Positions 17,454 through 27,272 of a DNA stretch of 64,000 bases are shown piece by piece. This stretch comes from Chryseobacterium geocarposphaerae (lineage in GTDB: Bacteria > Bacteroidota > Bacteroidia > Flavobacteriales > Weeksellaceae). The position numbers were made by a program, and so were the translations under genes. The DNA lies in assembly GCF_002797535.1 (NCBI RefSeq), contig NZ_PGFD01000001.1, forward strand, positions 248,001 through 312,000, written 5' to 3'. Numbering within the stretch: position 1 is the first letter of the stretch; each line of letters starts with the position of its first letter. Below the pieces are notes generated by a model that was not told where the DNA came from, searched no databases, and saw nothing but the letters and a program-made list of their open reading frames with translations.

Positions 17454-20189
17454 GTGAAAAACTTTACAACAGTACTAAAAATTGCGCCTGCATTTTTATT
17501 GGCTAGTTCCATGATTCACGCGCAGACCAAAGACTCTATCACCAAAGAGAAAAAGATAGAGGAGGTTGTTTTGATTGGATATGGTAAGCAGAAGAAAACG
17601 GATATAACCGGATCAATCTCTTCCATCAGTGCAAAAGATTTTAATGGGGGTGCTACTTCACCCGGACAATTGATTCAGGGAAAAACTCCCGGAGTTTCCA
17701 TTGTAGGGAATAGTGGTGCACCAGGAGCCGGAACTGCCATCAGAATTCGCGGTATTGGATCTTTAAGCGGATCTCAGTCACCATTAATTGTAATTGATGG
17801 CGTACCTCAAGATTTTAGCGGGATAAGTGGGGCTTCTGATCCTCTTTCCTTAATTAATCCCAATGATATTCAAACATTTGATATTTTAAAAGATGCTTCT
17901 GCTACAGCGATCTATGGAAACAGGGCTTCAAATGGGGTAATTTTAATAACCACAAAGCAAGGAACAGCTGGTAAATTGAAAATTAACTTTTCAACTTTAG
18001 CTTCTGTGTCTACAAAAATGGGAAATGTAGATGTCTTAGATGCTGATGCATTCAGATCTTTTGTCAATCAAAATGCATCACCAAGCTATGTTGCCAGACT
18101 GGGTTCGGCAAATACAAATTGGCAGGATCAGATCTATCAAAAAGCTTGGGGTACAGATAATAATGTTTCATTCTCTGGAGGTGTTAAAGGTTTACCATAC
18201 AGGGTATCATTAGGTTACAATGAACAAAATGGTATTGTAAAGACCAATTCTTTCCGCAGAACGTCAGCAGCATTCAATTTGAACCCAAAATTCTTTGATA
18301 ATCACTTGAGTGTAAACGTTAATGCTAAAGGAACATTTACCGATAATCGTTTTCCAGCAACAGGAGTGATTGCAAATGCTACTTATTTTGATCCGACTCA
18401 ACCTGTGTATTCGGGAAATTCTAATTATGGTGGATATTACGAATGGCTAGATCCGGCTTCTAACACTGGGTTAAACGTTAATGCAACTGCAAATCCGGTA
18501 GCTCAGTTAAATGCTGTAAGAGATGTTTCTTCTGTCTGGAGAGCTCTTGGGAATATACAGCTGGATTATAAACTTCATTTTTTGCCTGATTTACATTTCA
18601 ATGTAAATGCTGGATATGATTATTCAAAAGGGGAAGGTGCAATTACCATTGATCCGGCTTATAAATCTGGTATCGGGGTCTTAGGCTCATACAGACCTTA
18701 TTCAATGGAAAAGAAAAATAAGTTATTGGAAACTTATTTTAATTATACAAAAAATATAACAAGCTTAAAAACAAATGTAGATCTTACTGCTGGTTATGCT
18801 TATCAGGATTTTCATACTACTGCACCACTTGTAGTGACAAATCAAGGAAATGGACAAACAGCAGGGCAAGTAAATCCTGTTGACAGGAAATTGGTTCTAC
18901 TTTCATTTTATGGAAGGGCGATATTTACTATAGCCAATAAATATATCATTTCAGGATCAATAAGACGAGATGGTTCTTCTAGATTTTATAACGGAACAAG
19001 AGATAATCTTTGGGGAAATTTCCCAGGAGTCTCTGTTGCTTGGAAAATTAATGAAGAAGAATTTCTTAAAAACTCAGGACTTAATACTTTAAAATTAAGA
19101 GCTGGTTGGGGTAAAACAGGAAATAATGAATTGGGAGATAATTATTATCCGGCATTTGCTTCATATAGTCCGAGTGTTCCTGGTGCACAATATCAATTCG
19201 GTTCACAGTATTATTATATGCTAAGACCAGATATTTATAATCCTAATCTGACTTGGGAAACCACAACAACACAAAACCTAGGAGTTGATTATGGTTTTGC
19301 AAAAAATAGAATTTACGGTGCAATTGATGTATTTAAGAAAAAAGCAGAAAAGTTATTAGTAGACTCACCGATTGCTGCTGGAGATTTAAGTAATCATAAT
19401 ATCTTAAATGTTGGTAGTATGGATACTAAAGGTATTGAAGGATCCATCACTTTTGTGCCTATAAAAAACGAGCGTACAACTTGGGAAGTATCTTTCAATG
19501 CTACACATTATAATTCTAAAGTAACCAATCTTGTAAGTGCAGCAAACGATTCATTCTTTATTCCAATAGGAGACATTACTGGAGGTGTTGGAAATAAAAT
19601 CCAGGCTCATGCTGTAGGATACCAACCTTATTCTTTCTTAGTGTATCAACAGGTATATGATAATAACGGGAAACCTTTAGACGGCGTTTTTGTGGACAGA
19701 AATGGAGACGGAGTTACTAATGCAAGTGATATGTATTATTATAAATCTACTCAGCCTGATGCAATTTTAGGTTTTAATACGAAAGTAAATTATAAAAACT
19801 GGGATTTTGGATTAAGCGCAAGAGCTGTATTAGGAAATTATGTTTACAATAACGCTGCCTCTAACAGTTCATTACAATCTGCTTCTACTAATAGTTATCT
19901 TCAGAATGTATATTCTTCATCACCACAATATCAATTTTCATTACCTAGATATTTCTCTGATTTATTTATTGAAAATGCATCATTCTTCAGATTGGATAAT
20001 GTGAATTTGGGATATAATTTTAAAGATGTATTCAGTAAAGGAAGTAGCCTGAAAGTTTATGGAATGCTTCAGAATGTATTTGTAATTACAAAATACTCAG
20101 GAGTTGATCCCGAAATTTTCGGTAACATAGATAATGGGTATTACCAAATGCCTAAAGTATATTCTTTGGGGCTTAATTTTCAATTTTAA
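17454..20189 (+). CDS. susC: SusC/RagA-type TonB-linked outer membrane transporter
   Basis: A 911-residue protein when started at GTG 17454, which gives a compact signal peptide (KNFTTVLKIAPAFLLASSMIHAQ). A TTG at 17400 would add 18 residues with no signal-like character, and the intervening DNA can form a hairpin. After the signal come the TonB box region EEVVLIGYGKQKKTDITGSI, a plug with RIRGIGSLSGSQSPLIVIDG and SATAIYGNRASNGVILITTK, and a large barrel ending in SLGLNFQF. The N-terminal carboxypeptidase-D-like domain of many SusC proteins is missing. It pairs with the SusD-like lipoprotein 12 nt downstream to import glycan pieces, here probably maltooligosaccharides judging by the GH97 and GH13 genes. 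Confidence 0.92.
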   Translation: MKNFTTVLKIAPAFLLASSMIHAQTKDSITKEKKIEEVVLIGYGKQKKTDITGSISSISAKDFNGGATSPGQLIQGKTPGVSIVGNSGAPGAGTAIRIRGIGSLSGSQSPLIVIDGVPQDFSGISGASDPLSLINPNDIQTFDILKDASATAIYGNRASNGVILITTKQGTAGKLKINFSTLASVSTKMGNVDVLDADAFRSFVNQNASPSYVARLGSANTNWQDQIYQKAWGTDNNVSFSGGVKGLPYRVSLGYNEQNGIVKTNSFRRTSAAFNLNPKFFDNHLSVNVNAKGTFTDNRFPATGVIANATYFDPTQPVYSGNSNYGGYYEWLDPASNTGLNVNATANPVAQLNAVRDVSSVWRALGNIQLDYKLHFLPDLHFNVNAGYDYSKGEGAITIDPAYKSGIGVLGSYRPYSMEKKNKLLETYFNYTKNITSLKTNVDLTAGYAYQDFHTTAPLVVTNQGNGQTAGQVNPVDRKLVLLSFYGRAIFTIANKYIISGSIRRDGSSRFYNGTRDNLWGNFPGVSVAWKINEEEFLKNSGLNTLKLRAGWGKTGNNELGDNYYPAFASYSPSVPGAQYQFGSQYYYMLRPDIYNPNLTWETTTTQNLGVDYGFAKNRIYGAIDVFKKKAEKLLVDSPIAAGDLSNHNILNVGSMDTKGIEGSITFVPIKNERTTWEVSFNATHYNSKVTNLVSAANDSFFIPIGDITGGVGNKIQAHAVGYQPYSFLVYQQVYDNNGKPLDGVFVDRNGDGVTNASDMYYYKSTQPDAILGFNTKVNYKNWDFGLSARAVLGNYVYNNAASNSSLQSASTNSYLQNVYSSSPQYQFSLPRYFSDLFIENASFFRLDNVNLGYNFKDVFSKGSSLKVYGMLQNVFVITKYSGVDPEIFGNIDNGYYQMPKVYSLGLNFQF

Positions 20190-20201
20190 ATAGAATAACA
20201 A

Positions 20202-21791
20202 ATGAAACCTAATAAAAATATTTTCAATAAAATAACAGTAGTTGCAGCTTTGGGATTACTGACGATTTCGACTTCATGTGTTAGTGATCTAGAGCAAGAG
20301 CCAAGAATAGGAGTCACTTCAACAAATGTTTTCAATGATTTTGCAAACTATCCAAGTGCATTAGCCAAAGTATATGGTGGTTTTGCGAGTGGAGGGCAAG
20401 AAAGTAATGGAGGAAATTCGGATATTAATGGTATTGATGGTAACTTTTCTCAATATACAAGATTATTATACACGATGCAAACATTACCAACAGATGAAGC
20501 GGTTATTGCTTGGAACGATGGTACTTTGCAGACAATTCATAAAATGACTTGGGATTCTTCAAATGAGTTTATTGCTGGAATGTATTATAGAATTTATACA
20601 GAAATTGCTTTTTGTAATGAATTCTTAAGGAATGTGACCGATGAAAAACTGGCATCAAATAATATCACGGGAGATAATCTTAAAGAAGCAAAATATATGA
20701 GAGCTGAGGTTAGGTATCTAAGAGCTTTATCATATTACTATGCACTGGACTTATTCGGTAATGTTCCTTTTGTAGATGAAAGCTATTTGCCGGGTTCTAC
20801 TAATCCTCCTCAAAGAATTACTCGTGCCGATTTATTTAATTATGTTGAATCTGAGCTATTAGCAGTTGCTAATGATATGAGAGATGCACGAACTAATGCT
20901 TATGGTAGAGCAGATAAAGCTGCAGCTTGGTCATTGCTTGCAAGACTTTATCTAAATGCACCTATTTATAATGGAAGTAATCATAATAATGATGTAATTA
21001 CTTACACTAATAAAGTAATTGCTGCAGGATATTCTTTAAAAACCAAATATTCAGATTTATTCTTGGCAGATAATGACAAAAATAACGCTGAAACTATTTT
21101 CCCTATTGTATTTGATGGAGTTCATACCCAGACTTCTGGTGGATCTACCTATATGGTTCATGCTGCAGTTGGAGGTAGTATGCCTTCAGAAAGTATGTTT
21201 GGAATCAATGGGGGATGGGGTGGTTTAAGAACTACAAAATCTTACGTTGCATTGTTTACAAATTCAAATGATCAGCGAGGGAATTTTTATACTAGTGGAC
21301 AAAACCTTGAAATCAATAATTTAGGGGAATTTACAGATGGTTATGCTTTTATAAAATATAAAAATTTAACAAGTACAGGACAGTTTGGTTCAGATAGTGC
21401 AAAGAATTTCTGTGATGCAGATATTCCTTTATTTAGACTAGCAGATATTTATTTAATGTATGCTGAAGCAACTCTAAGAGGAGGAAACGGTAATACAGCT
21501 ACTGCTTTGCAATATGTTAACGATATTAGAACAAGAGCTGGCTATACAACGCCATTAGCCTCTATTAACCTTGATTTTATACTTGATGAAAGAGGAAGAG
21601 AATTAGGATGGGAAATGACAAGAAGAACAGATCTTATTCGTTATGGTAAGTTTACCACAGGATCATATTTATGGCCGTGGAAAGGAGGAGTAAAAGATGG
21701 TAAGAGTGTCGAAAATTTTAGAAATCTTTATCCAATTCCAGCTAAGGATCTAGTTGCAAATCCAAATCTAGTTCAAAACCCAGGGTACTAA
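20202..21791 (+). CDS. susD: SusD/RagB-type glycan-binding lipoprotein
   Basis: A 529-residue surface lipoprotein. Lipobox about residues 24-27 ending ISTSC. The following sequence VSDLEQEPRIGVTSTNVFND is the usual SusD opening, and the fold is TPR-rich (EAKYMRAEVRYLRALSYYYA, about 163-182; YADIYLMYAEATLRG-like LADIYLMYAEATLRGG, about 412-427). The ending FRNLYPIPAKDLVANPNL matches the conserved SusD C-terminus (YPIP followed by NPNL). It forms the lid of the SusC barrel and binds the sugar. It lies 12 nt after susC and 18 nt before the SusE-like gene. Confidence 0.93.
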   Translation: MKPNKNIFNKITVVAALGLLTISTSCVSDLEQEPRIGVTSTNVFNDFANYPSALAKVYGGFASGGQESNGGNSDINGIDGNFSQYTRLLYTMQTLPTDEAVIAWNDGTLQTIHKMTWDSSNEFIAGMYYRIYTEIAFCNEFLRNVTDEKLASNNITGDNLKEAKYMRAEVRYLRALSYYYALDLFGNVPFVDESYLPGSTNPPQRITRADLFNYVESELLAVANDMRDARTNAYGRADKAAAWSLLARLYLNAPIYNGSNHNNDVITYTNKVIAAGYSLKTKYSDLFLADNDKNNAETIFPIVFDGVHTQTSGGSTYMVHAAVGGSMPSESMFGINGGWGGLRTTKSYVALFTNSNDQRGNFYTSGQNLEINNLGEFTDGYAFIKYKNLTSTGQFGSDSAKNFCDADIPLFRLADIYLMYAEATLRGGNGNTATALQYVNDIRTRAGYTTPLASINLDFILDERGRELGWEMTRRTDLIRYGKFTTGSYLWPWKGGVKDGKSVENFRNLYPIPAKDLVANPNLVQNPGY

Positions 21792-21809
21792 TCTTAAAAC
21801 ACGATCAAA

Positions 21810-22916
21810 ATGAAACATTTATTTAAAATATTAACATTTGCCCTAATAGGTTTTCTCATAATTGCTTGTGAAAAGGATGAAGATCAGGCAATTTTAGGAG
21901 ATGGAACAAAGCCGTCTTTATCTGCAGATGCAACAACATTGGTTTTATTAAAGGATGATGAGGCTAATAAGGCTGTTAAATTCAGTTGGGTAAATCCTGT
22001 TTTTGATACTCCTGTATCGTTAAGTAATTCTTTGGAATTTGCTAAAGCAGGACTTAATTTTCAAGGAGCACACAGTGTTGATATTACTGCAAAAGACTTA
22101 TCAGGAACTTATACAGTTGGAGATTTCAATAAAATAATGTTAGATTCAGGTTTTTTACCAGGAGTTGCAACTGCTATTGAAATTAGAATGAAATCTTCTG
22201 TTGGTAACGTAGCATTATATTCCAATTCTGTTACAATGACAGTTACTCCTTATTTAACAGCATTCCCTTCCTTTTATTTGGTAGGCGATGCTTCTGCAGT
22301 AGGCTGGGATGCGGGAACCTCTCAATTACTTTATAAGAAAGATAATTTTTCAACAATCTATACTTATTTGGAAAATGGTAAAACATTTAGATTCCTTGGA
22401 CAACAAGGATGGGACCCGCTTAATTATAGTTTAGATACGGCAGGAATGAATGCAGGAAACAAATATTTTAAAACTTGGTCTACGAACTTAGTTGCTTCAA
22501 CTCCTGAAAACATTCAGTTCAATGGAGTTACAGGAATGTATAAAGTTGTTATTGATGCGGATGCAGCAGTAAAGTCAATTACAGTTTCGGCATCTCCTGT
22601 GAATAGCTGGAATCCTACGAATGTTTATTTAGTAGGTACTGTAAATGGTTGGAATGCGGCAACGGCAATTCCAATGACAAGCCTAGGTAACGGGAAGTTT
22701 GAGTATACAGTAGCACTTCCTGCTGCTTCAGAATTTAAGTTCTTAGGACAACAAAGTTGGGGAGACCTGGATTGGGGAAATATTACAGCCGATGGAAACA
22801 CAGGATATCTAGGACCGAAAGGAAGTAATGGTAATATCAAGTTTGATGGAACAGGAGGTAATTATAAAATTTCCGTAAATGTGAAATTAGGAACTTACAA
22901 AATCCAGCCATTATAA
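21810..22916 (+). CDS. susE: SusE/SusF-like starch-binding outer membrane lipoprotein
   Basis: A 368-residue lipoprotein with lipobox LIIAC (Cys20). Residues about 35-145 match the SusE N-terminal immunoglobulin-like domain (VLLKDDEANKAVKFSW). Two tandem starch-binding modules follow: FYLVGDASAVGWDAG through FRFLGQQGWDPLNY (about 152-265) and VYLVGTVNGWNAATAI through FKFLGQQSWGDLDW (about 272-366). Shared aromatic residues in both copies would stack on glucose rings. Such proteins hold starch at the cell surface next to SusCD. It is last in the susCDE transcript, before a strong terminator. Confidence 0.9.
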   Translation: MKHLFKILTFALIGFLIIACEKDEDQAILGDGTKPSLSADATTLVLLKDDEANKAVKFSWVNPVFDTPVSLSNSLEFAKAGLNFQGAHSVDITAKDLSGTYTVGDFNKIMLDSGFLPGVATAIEIRMKSSVGNVALYSNSVTMTVTPYLTAFPSFYLVGDASAVGWDAGTSQLLYKKDNFSTIYTYLENGKTFRFLGQQGWDPLNYSLDTAGMNAGNKYFKTWSTNLVASTPENIQFNGVTGMYKVVIDADAAVKSITVSASPVNSWNPTNVYLVGTVNGWNAATAIPMTSLGNGKFEYTVALPAASEFKFLGQQSWGDLDWGNITADGNTGYLGPKGSNGNIKFDGTGGNYKISVNVKLGTYKIQPL

Positions 22917-22939
22917 AATTAATTTAATCTGAATTTACA

Positions 22940-22979
22940 TAGCCAAGTGCTGTTTTTATAAAAGCACTTGGCTATTTTT
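22940..22979 (+). terminator. rho-independent terminator after susE
   Basis: TAGCCAAGTGCT (22940-22951) and AGCACTTGGCTA (22963-22974) are exact reverse complements with an 11-nt loop, followed by TTTTT. Confidence 0.9.
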
Positions 22980-22998
22980 AAAGTTATAAATAGTCATT

Positions 22999-25155
22999 AT
23001 GAAGAAAATTACAGTTGGAGCATTTTTGCTCTCAATGATGTTTGTGGGTGTTAATGCACAATCTTTAAAATCGCCGGACGGAAAATTTGAAATGGATTTT
23101 CAGCTGAAGCAGGGAGTTCCGTATTACAATCTTAAATACAATGGTAAAACAGTGGTGGAAGATTCTAAATTGGGATTGAGATTATTTAAAGATGCTTCAA
23201 TAAAATTCGCGTCAGAAATTGCAAAACCAGAAGATGCCAAATTCGATCTGAACAATGGTTTTTCAAAAGTTGACGAAAAAAGAGATTCAAAAAATGAAAC
23301 CTGGCAACCGGTTTTAGGGGAAAAGAAAAACTATATTAATCAATATAATGAATTGGCGGTTACGCTGAATCAGGCTTCTACGGATAGAAGTATTGTGGTA
23401 AAATTCAGATTGTTTAACGACGGATTAGGATTCAGATATGAATTTCCTCAACAGAAAAATCTGAATTACTTTACCATTCGTGAAGAAGATTCTGAAATTG
23501 ATTTCCCGACAGATATGAAAGCCTGGTGGATTGTTGCAGATTACGATTCCCAGGAGTATAAATATCAGGAAACAAAAGTTTCTGAAATTCCTGCAAGATG
23601 GCCGGAAGCAGCAGATGCAAACGCTTCCCAGACTCTGATTAAAAATGCAGTTCAGTCCCCGGTAATGTTGAAAAGAGAAGGGAAAGAGCCTTTATATATC
23701 AATGTTGCTGAAGCTGCAGTTTTGAATTATCCGGCTTCTCATTTAGAAGTGGATGCTCAGAATTTCAAATTTAAAACCCATCTAACTGCTGACAGACAGG
23801 GAGCGAAAGGATATATTCAAACACCATCTGTTACGCCTTGGAGAACAATTATTGTATCTCCAAAAGCAGAAGAAGTAATGGCGTCTAAAATGATCTTCAA
23901 CCTTAATGAGCCTACAAAATATACAGATACTTCTTATATCCATCCGACAAAATACATGGGTGTTTGGTGGGAAATGATTATCGGGAAATCTCAATGGGCG
24001 TATTCAACAGCAGAAAATGTACATTTGGATACAACCGATTTTACCAAACTGACTCCAAACGGAAAACATGCGGCTAACAATACAAAAGTAAAAGAATACA
24101 TCGATTTTGCTGCTGAAAACGGTTTCCAGGGTCTATTGATCGAAGGTTGGAATATTGGTTGGGAAGACTGGTTCGGGCATTCAAAAGAATTTGTTTTTGA
24201 TTTCATTACTCCTTACCCGGATTTTGATATTAAAATGTTAAATGAATATGCACACTCTAAGGGAATTAAATTAATCATGCACCACGAAACTTCAGGTTCG
24301 GCAACGAACTATGAAAGATGGGCAGATAAAGCCTTTCAGTTGATGAACAAATATGGGTATGATGCTGTGAAAACCGGTTATGTTGGAGACATTATTCCAA
24401 GAGGTGAGCACCATTATTCCCAATGGACGATCAACCATTTCTACAGAATTGCGGAGAAAGCCAATGAATATAAGATCATGGTAAATTCTCACGAATCTGT
24501 ACGTCCTACAGGAGAGAGCCGTACTTATCCAAACTATATTTCTGCAGAAGCAGCTCGTGGTACAGAATATGAAGCGTTCGGAGGAAATAACCCGGATCAT
24601 CAGACTATTCTTCCGTTTACAAGATGGATGGGAGGTTCTATGGATTATACACCGGGAATTTTCCAGACAAAACTAGACTATTATTTCCCTGGAGACAATC
24701 GTTTCGTAAAAACAACACTCGTAAAACAGTTAGCGCTTTATGTAACGATGTATATGCCTCTCCAAATGGCGGCAGACTTACCGGAAAACTATAAAAAGCA
24801 CATGGACGCTTTCCAATTCATTAAAGATGTAGCGGCTGACTGGGATGATACGAAAATCTTATCGGCAGAACCCGGAGATTATGTCGTAACAGCCAGAAAA
24901 GCTAAGGGAACTGAAAATTGGTTTGTGGGAGGAATTACTGATGAAAACAAACGTGATTATACAGTGGATTTTTCTTTCCTGGGTAAAGGACAGAAGTATG
25001 AAGCAACAATCTACGAAGATGGAAAAGAAGCAGATTATATTAATAATCCTCAAAGCTACAACATCTACAAAAAACAGATTACAAGCAAATCTAAGATCAG
25101 TTTTAAAATGGCTAGAAGTGGAGGTTTCGCCATCTCGATTAAGCCTGTAAAATAA
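22999..25155 (+). CDS. glycoside hydrolase family 97 (SusB-like alpha-glucosidase)
   Basis: A 718-residue secreted enzyme with a signal peptide (about 1-20, ending VGVNAQ). It has the GH97 layout: an N-terminal beta-sandwich (SLKSPDGKFEMDFQLKQGVP onward, to about 280), a central (beta/alpha)8 barrel (about 310-600; GVWWEMIIGKSQWAY, LLIEGWNIGWEDW, IMHHETSG, DAVKTGYVGD, VNSHESVRPTGESRTYPN, SAEAARGTEYEAF) and a C-terminal beta domain. Glu residues in HHETSG, NSHES and AARGTEYEA lie where the calcium-dependent inverting SusB group has its calcium-binding and catalytic acids. The likely activity is release of glucose from maltooligosaccharides in the periplasm. It follows the susE terminator and may have its own promoter. 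Confidence 0.93.
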   Translation: MKKITVGAFLLSMMFVGVNAQSLKSPDGKFEMDFQLKQGVPYYNLKYNGKTVVEDSKLGLRLFKDASIKFASEIAKPEDAKFDLNNGFSKVDEKRDSKNETWQPVLGEKKNYINQYNELAVTLNQASTDRSIVVKFRLFNDGLGFRYEFPQQKNLNYFTIREEDSEIDFPTDMKAWWIVADYDSQEYKYQETKVSEIPARWPEAADANASQTLIKNAVQSPVMLKREGKEPLYINVAEAAVLNYPASHLEVDAQNFKFKTHLTADRQGAKGYIQTPSVTPWRTIIVSPKAEEVMASKMIFNLNEPTKYTDTSYIHPTKYMGVWWEMIIGKSQWAYSTAENVHLDTTDFTKLTPNGKHAANNTKVKEYIDFAAENGFQGLLIEGWNIGWEDWFGHSKEFVFDFITPYPDFDIKMLNEYAHSKGIKLIMHHETSGSATNYERWADKAFQLMNKYGYDAVKTGYVGDIIPRGEHHYSQWTINHFYRIAEKANEYKIMVNSHESVRPTGESRTYPNYISAEAARGTEYEAFGGNNPDHQTILPFTRWMGGSMDYTPGIFQTKLDYYFPGDNRFVKTTLVKQLALYVTMYMPLQMAADLPENYKKHMDAFQFIKDVAADWDDTKILSAEPGDYVVTARKAKGTENWFVGGITDENKRDYTVDFSFLGKGQKYEATIYEDGKEADYINNPQSYNIYKKQITSKSKISFKMARSGGFAISIKPVK

Positions 25156-25173
25156 AAAATTTCTTAACTTTAT

Positions 25174-25208
25174 AATCCTTAAAGGTTTTGCCTTTAAGGA
25201 TTTTTTAT
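25174..25208 (+). terminator. rho-independent terminator after the GH97 gene
   Basis: AATCCTTAAAGG (25174-25185) and CCTTTAAGGATT (25191-25202) are exact reverse complements with a 5-nt loop and a T-run. Confidence 0.9.
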
Positions 25209-25267
25209 ATATTCTGTTTATATTCTTTGAAAACAGGATAGCCAAAAATCTTATTAAGCAAAATTTT

Positions 25268-27124
25268 ATGAAAAAAATATACGCAATTATTGCACTTTCA
25301 GTAGCTGCAGTAGCCTTTTCCCAGAAACCTTTAGACAAGGTAGAGCCTGCATTCTGGTGGAAAGGAATGAAAAATCCTGAACTTCAGATCTTGGTGTACG
25401 GAAAAGATATTGCTAAGAATGAAATTGAACTTTCGGACGGTGTTCAGATTAAAAATATCCAAAAAGTTGAAAACCCGAATTACGTTTTTGTAACGGTTAA
25501 TACCAATGAAATTAATGTTCCGAAGTTTAAGATTATCATTAAAAACGGGAAAAAAAATATAGGCTCTTACACCTATGAACTAAAGCAGAGAAACCCGAAT
25601 TCTGCGAATAGAGAATCCTTTACTTCAAAAGATGTGATGTATCTGATCATGCCTGACCGATTTGCAAATGGTGATGAAAAGAACGATTCTAGTCCTAATT
25701 TAACGGAAAAAGCGAATAGAAACCTTCCCAATGGCCGTCATGGAGGAGATTTAAGAGGAATTATCAACAATCTGGACTATATTCAAAATTTAGGAGCAAC
25801 ATCCGTTTGGCTGACTCCTGTGAATGAAGATAATGAAAAGGTATATTCCTATCACGGGTATGCCCAGACAGATTTATACAAAATTGATGAGCGCTACGGA
25901 ACCAATGAAGATTATAAAGAGCTTTCCCAGAAGTTGAACCGGAGAAATATGAAGCTGGTGATGGATTATGTGACCAATCACTGGGGAGTTTCTCACTGGA
26001 TGATCAAAGACTTACCGACAAAAGATTGGATCCATTGGTTTAAAGATGGAGAAAACGGTTTCAGACGTTCCAATTATAAAACCACAACACAGTTTGATAC
26101 CAATGCCTCTGAAATAGACAAAAAATTGGCATTAGACGGATGGTTCGATACCACAATGCCCGATATCAATCAGAAAAATCCGCTGATTCTGAAATATCTT
26201 ACTCAAAATGCGATCTGGTGGATTGAATATGCTGAATTGGGAGGCTTCCGCGTAGATACTTATCCTTACAACGACAAAGAAGCCATGGCAAAATGGGCCA
26301 AAGCAATCACTGACGAATATCCGAATTTTAATATCGTTGGAGAAACATGGTTGTATACAGCGGGACAAATATCTGCATGGCAAAAAGATTCCAAAACTGG
26401 AGAAGCTGCTAATTATAATTCTTATTTACCTTCTGTGATGGATTTTATGCTGTATGGAGATTTACCAAAAGCCTTAAAGGAAAAAGAAGGTTGGGATTCC
26501 GGATTGGTGAAGATTTATAATGTATTTACAAGTGATTTCCTTTATCCAAATATCAATAACGTAATGGTTTTCTTCGAAAATCATGATACGGAAAGATGGA
26601 ATGAAATTTTTAATGCAGATCCTAAAGCCTATAAATTGGGCCTTACTTTGATTTCTACCGTTCGCGGAATTCCACAAATTTATTATGGCTCCGAAATAGG
26701 AATGCGTGGTGATAAAAATAAAGGTGGAGATGCAGACATCAGAAGAGATTTTCCGGGTGGCTGGAAATCTGATAAACAGAACGCTTTCGATCCCTCTTCC
26801 CAAACCGCTGAGCAAAAGGAATTTTATCAGTTTACCCGTAAATTATTGAATTGGAGAAAAGGCAATGAAGTTATTCATACAGGAAAAACTAAAAATTTCG
26901 TTCCTCAGAATAATGTTTTTGTGTATTTTCGATATAATGAAAAAGAAAGTGTGATGGTGGTGCTGAACAACGATGAAAAAGAACAGAAACTGGACCTGAA
27001 ACATTTTGCAGAATCATTGAACGGGTTTACAAAAGGGAAAGATATCATCTCTGATAAAGAATTTTCAATGCAGAATATTTTAACAATACCGGCAAAAACA
27101 TCGATGGTGATTGAATTGAATTAA
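25268..27124 (+). CDS. GH13 alpha-amylase / cyclomaltodextrinase-like enzyme (SusA-type)
   Basis: A 618-residue secreted enzyme with a signal peptide (ending AVAFSQ, about 19). The N-terminal beta domain (about 25-115) resembles the cyclomaltodextrinase/neopullulanase N-domain, with AFWWKGMKNPELQILVYG. The catalytic barrel starts at DVMYLIMPDRFANGD. The three GH13 acids can be placed: nucleophile Asp330 in GFRVDTYP, acid/base Glu359 in IVGETW, and Asp440 in FFENHDTERW. A C-terminal beta domain follows from about 540. It would cut maltodextrins or pullulan in the periplasm, upstream of GH97 action. It resembles B. thetaiotaomicron SusA; a surface SusG-type lipoprotein amylase is not present here. 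Confidence 0.92.
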   Translation: MKKIYAIIALSVAAVAFSQKPLDKVEPAFWWKGMKNPELQILVYGKDIAKNEIELSDGVQIKNIQKVENPNYVFVTVNTNEINVPKFKIIIKNGKKNIGSYTYELKQRNPNSANRESFTSKDVMYLIMPDRFANGDEKNDSSPNLTEKANRNLPNGRHGGDLRGIINNLDYIQNLGATSVWLTPVNEDNEKVYSYHGYAQTDLYKIDERYGTNEDYKELSQKLNRRNMKLVMDYVTNHWGVSHWMIKDLPTKDWIHWFKDGENGFRRSNYKTTTQFDTNASEIDKKLALDGWFDTTMPDINQKNPLILKYLTQNAIWWIEYAELGGFRVDTYPYNDKEAMAKWAKAITDEYPNFNIVGETWLYTAGQISAWQKDSKTGEAANYNSYLPSVMDFMLYGDLPKALKEKEGWDSGLVKIYNVFTSDFLYPNINNVMVFFENHDTERWNEIFNADPKAYKLGLTLISTVRGIPQIYYGSEIGMRGDKNKGGDADIRRDFPGGWKSDKQNAFDPSSQTAEQKEFYQFTRKLLNWRKGNEVIHTGKTKNFVPQNNVFVYFRYNEKESVMVVLNNDEKEQKLDLKHFAESLNGFTKGKDIISDKEFSMQNILTIPAKTSMVIELN

Positions 27125-27176
27125 AACATGAATAGCACAAATGTTTTCACAATTAAAACTTTGTGATCTTACTTAA

Positions 27177-27247
27177 ATGAAACGCCTTTGCGAACTTAAA
27201 AACATTTAGTAGTTAAAAAGAAAACTTTGCGCTCTTTGCGTTAAAAA
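27177..27247. repeat. interspersed 'TTTGCG' repeat, copy 1
   Basis: The segment starts with AATGAAACGCCTTTGCGAAC and ends with GCGCTCTTTGCGTTAAAA. The same two ends with a similar AT-rich centre recur at 34220-34291. It is non-coding and of unknown role. Confidence 0.6.
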
Positions 27248-27272
27248 TAAAATTTAAGGTATATAATTAAAT

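Noticed and set aside
24859..25338. A 159-codon - strand frame spanning the GH97 end and the GH13 start
   Set aside because: It runs through a clear terminator and two signal-bearing genes on the other strand.
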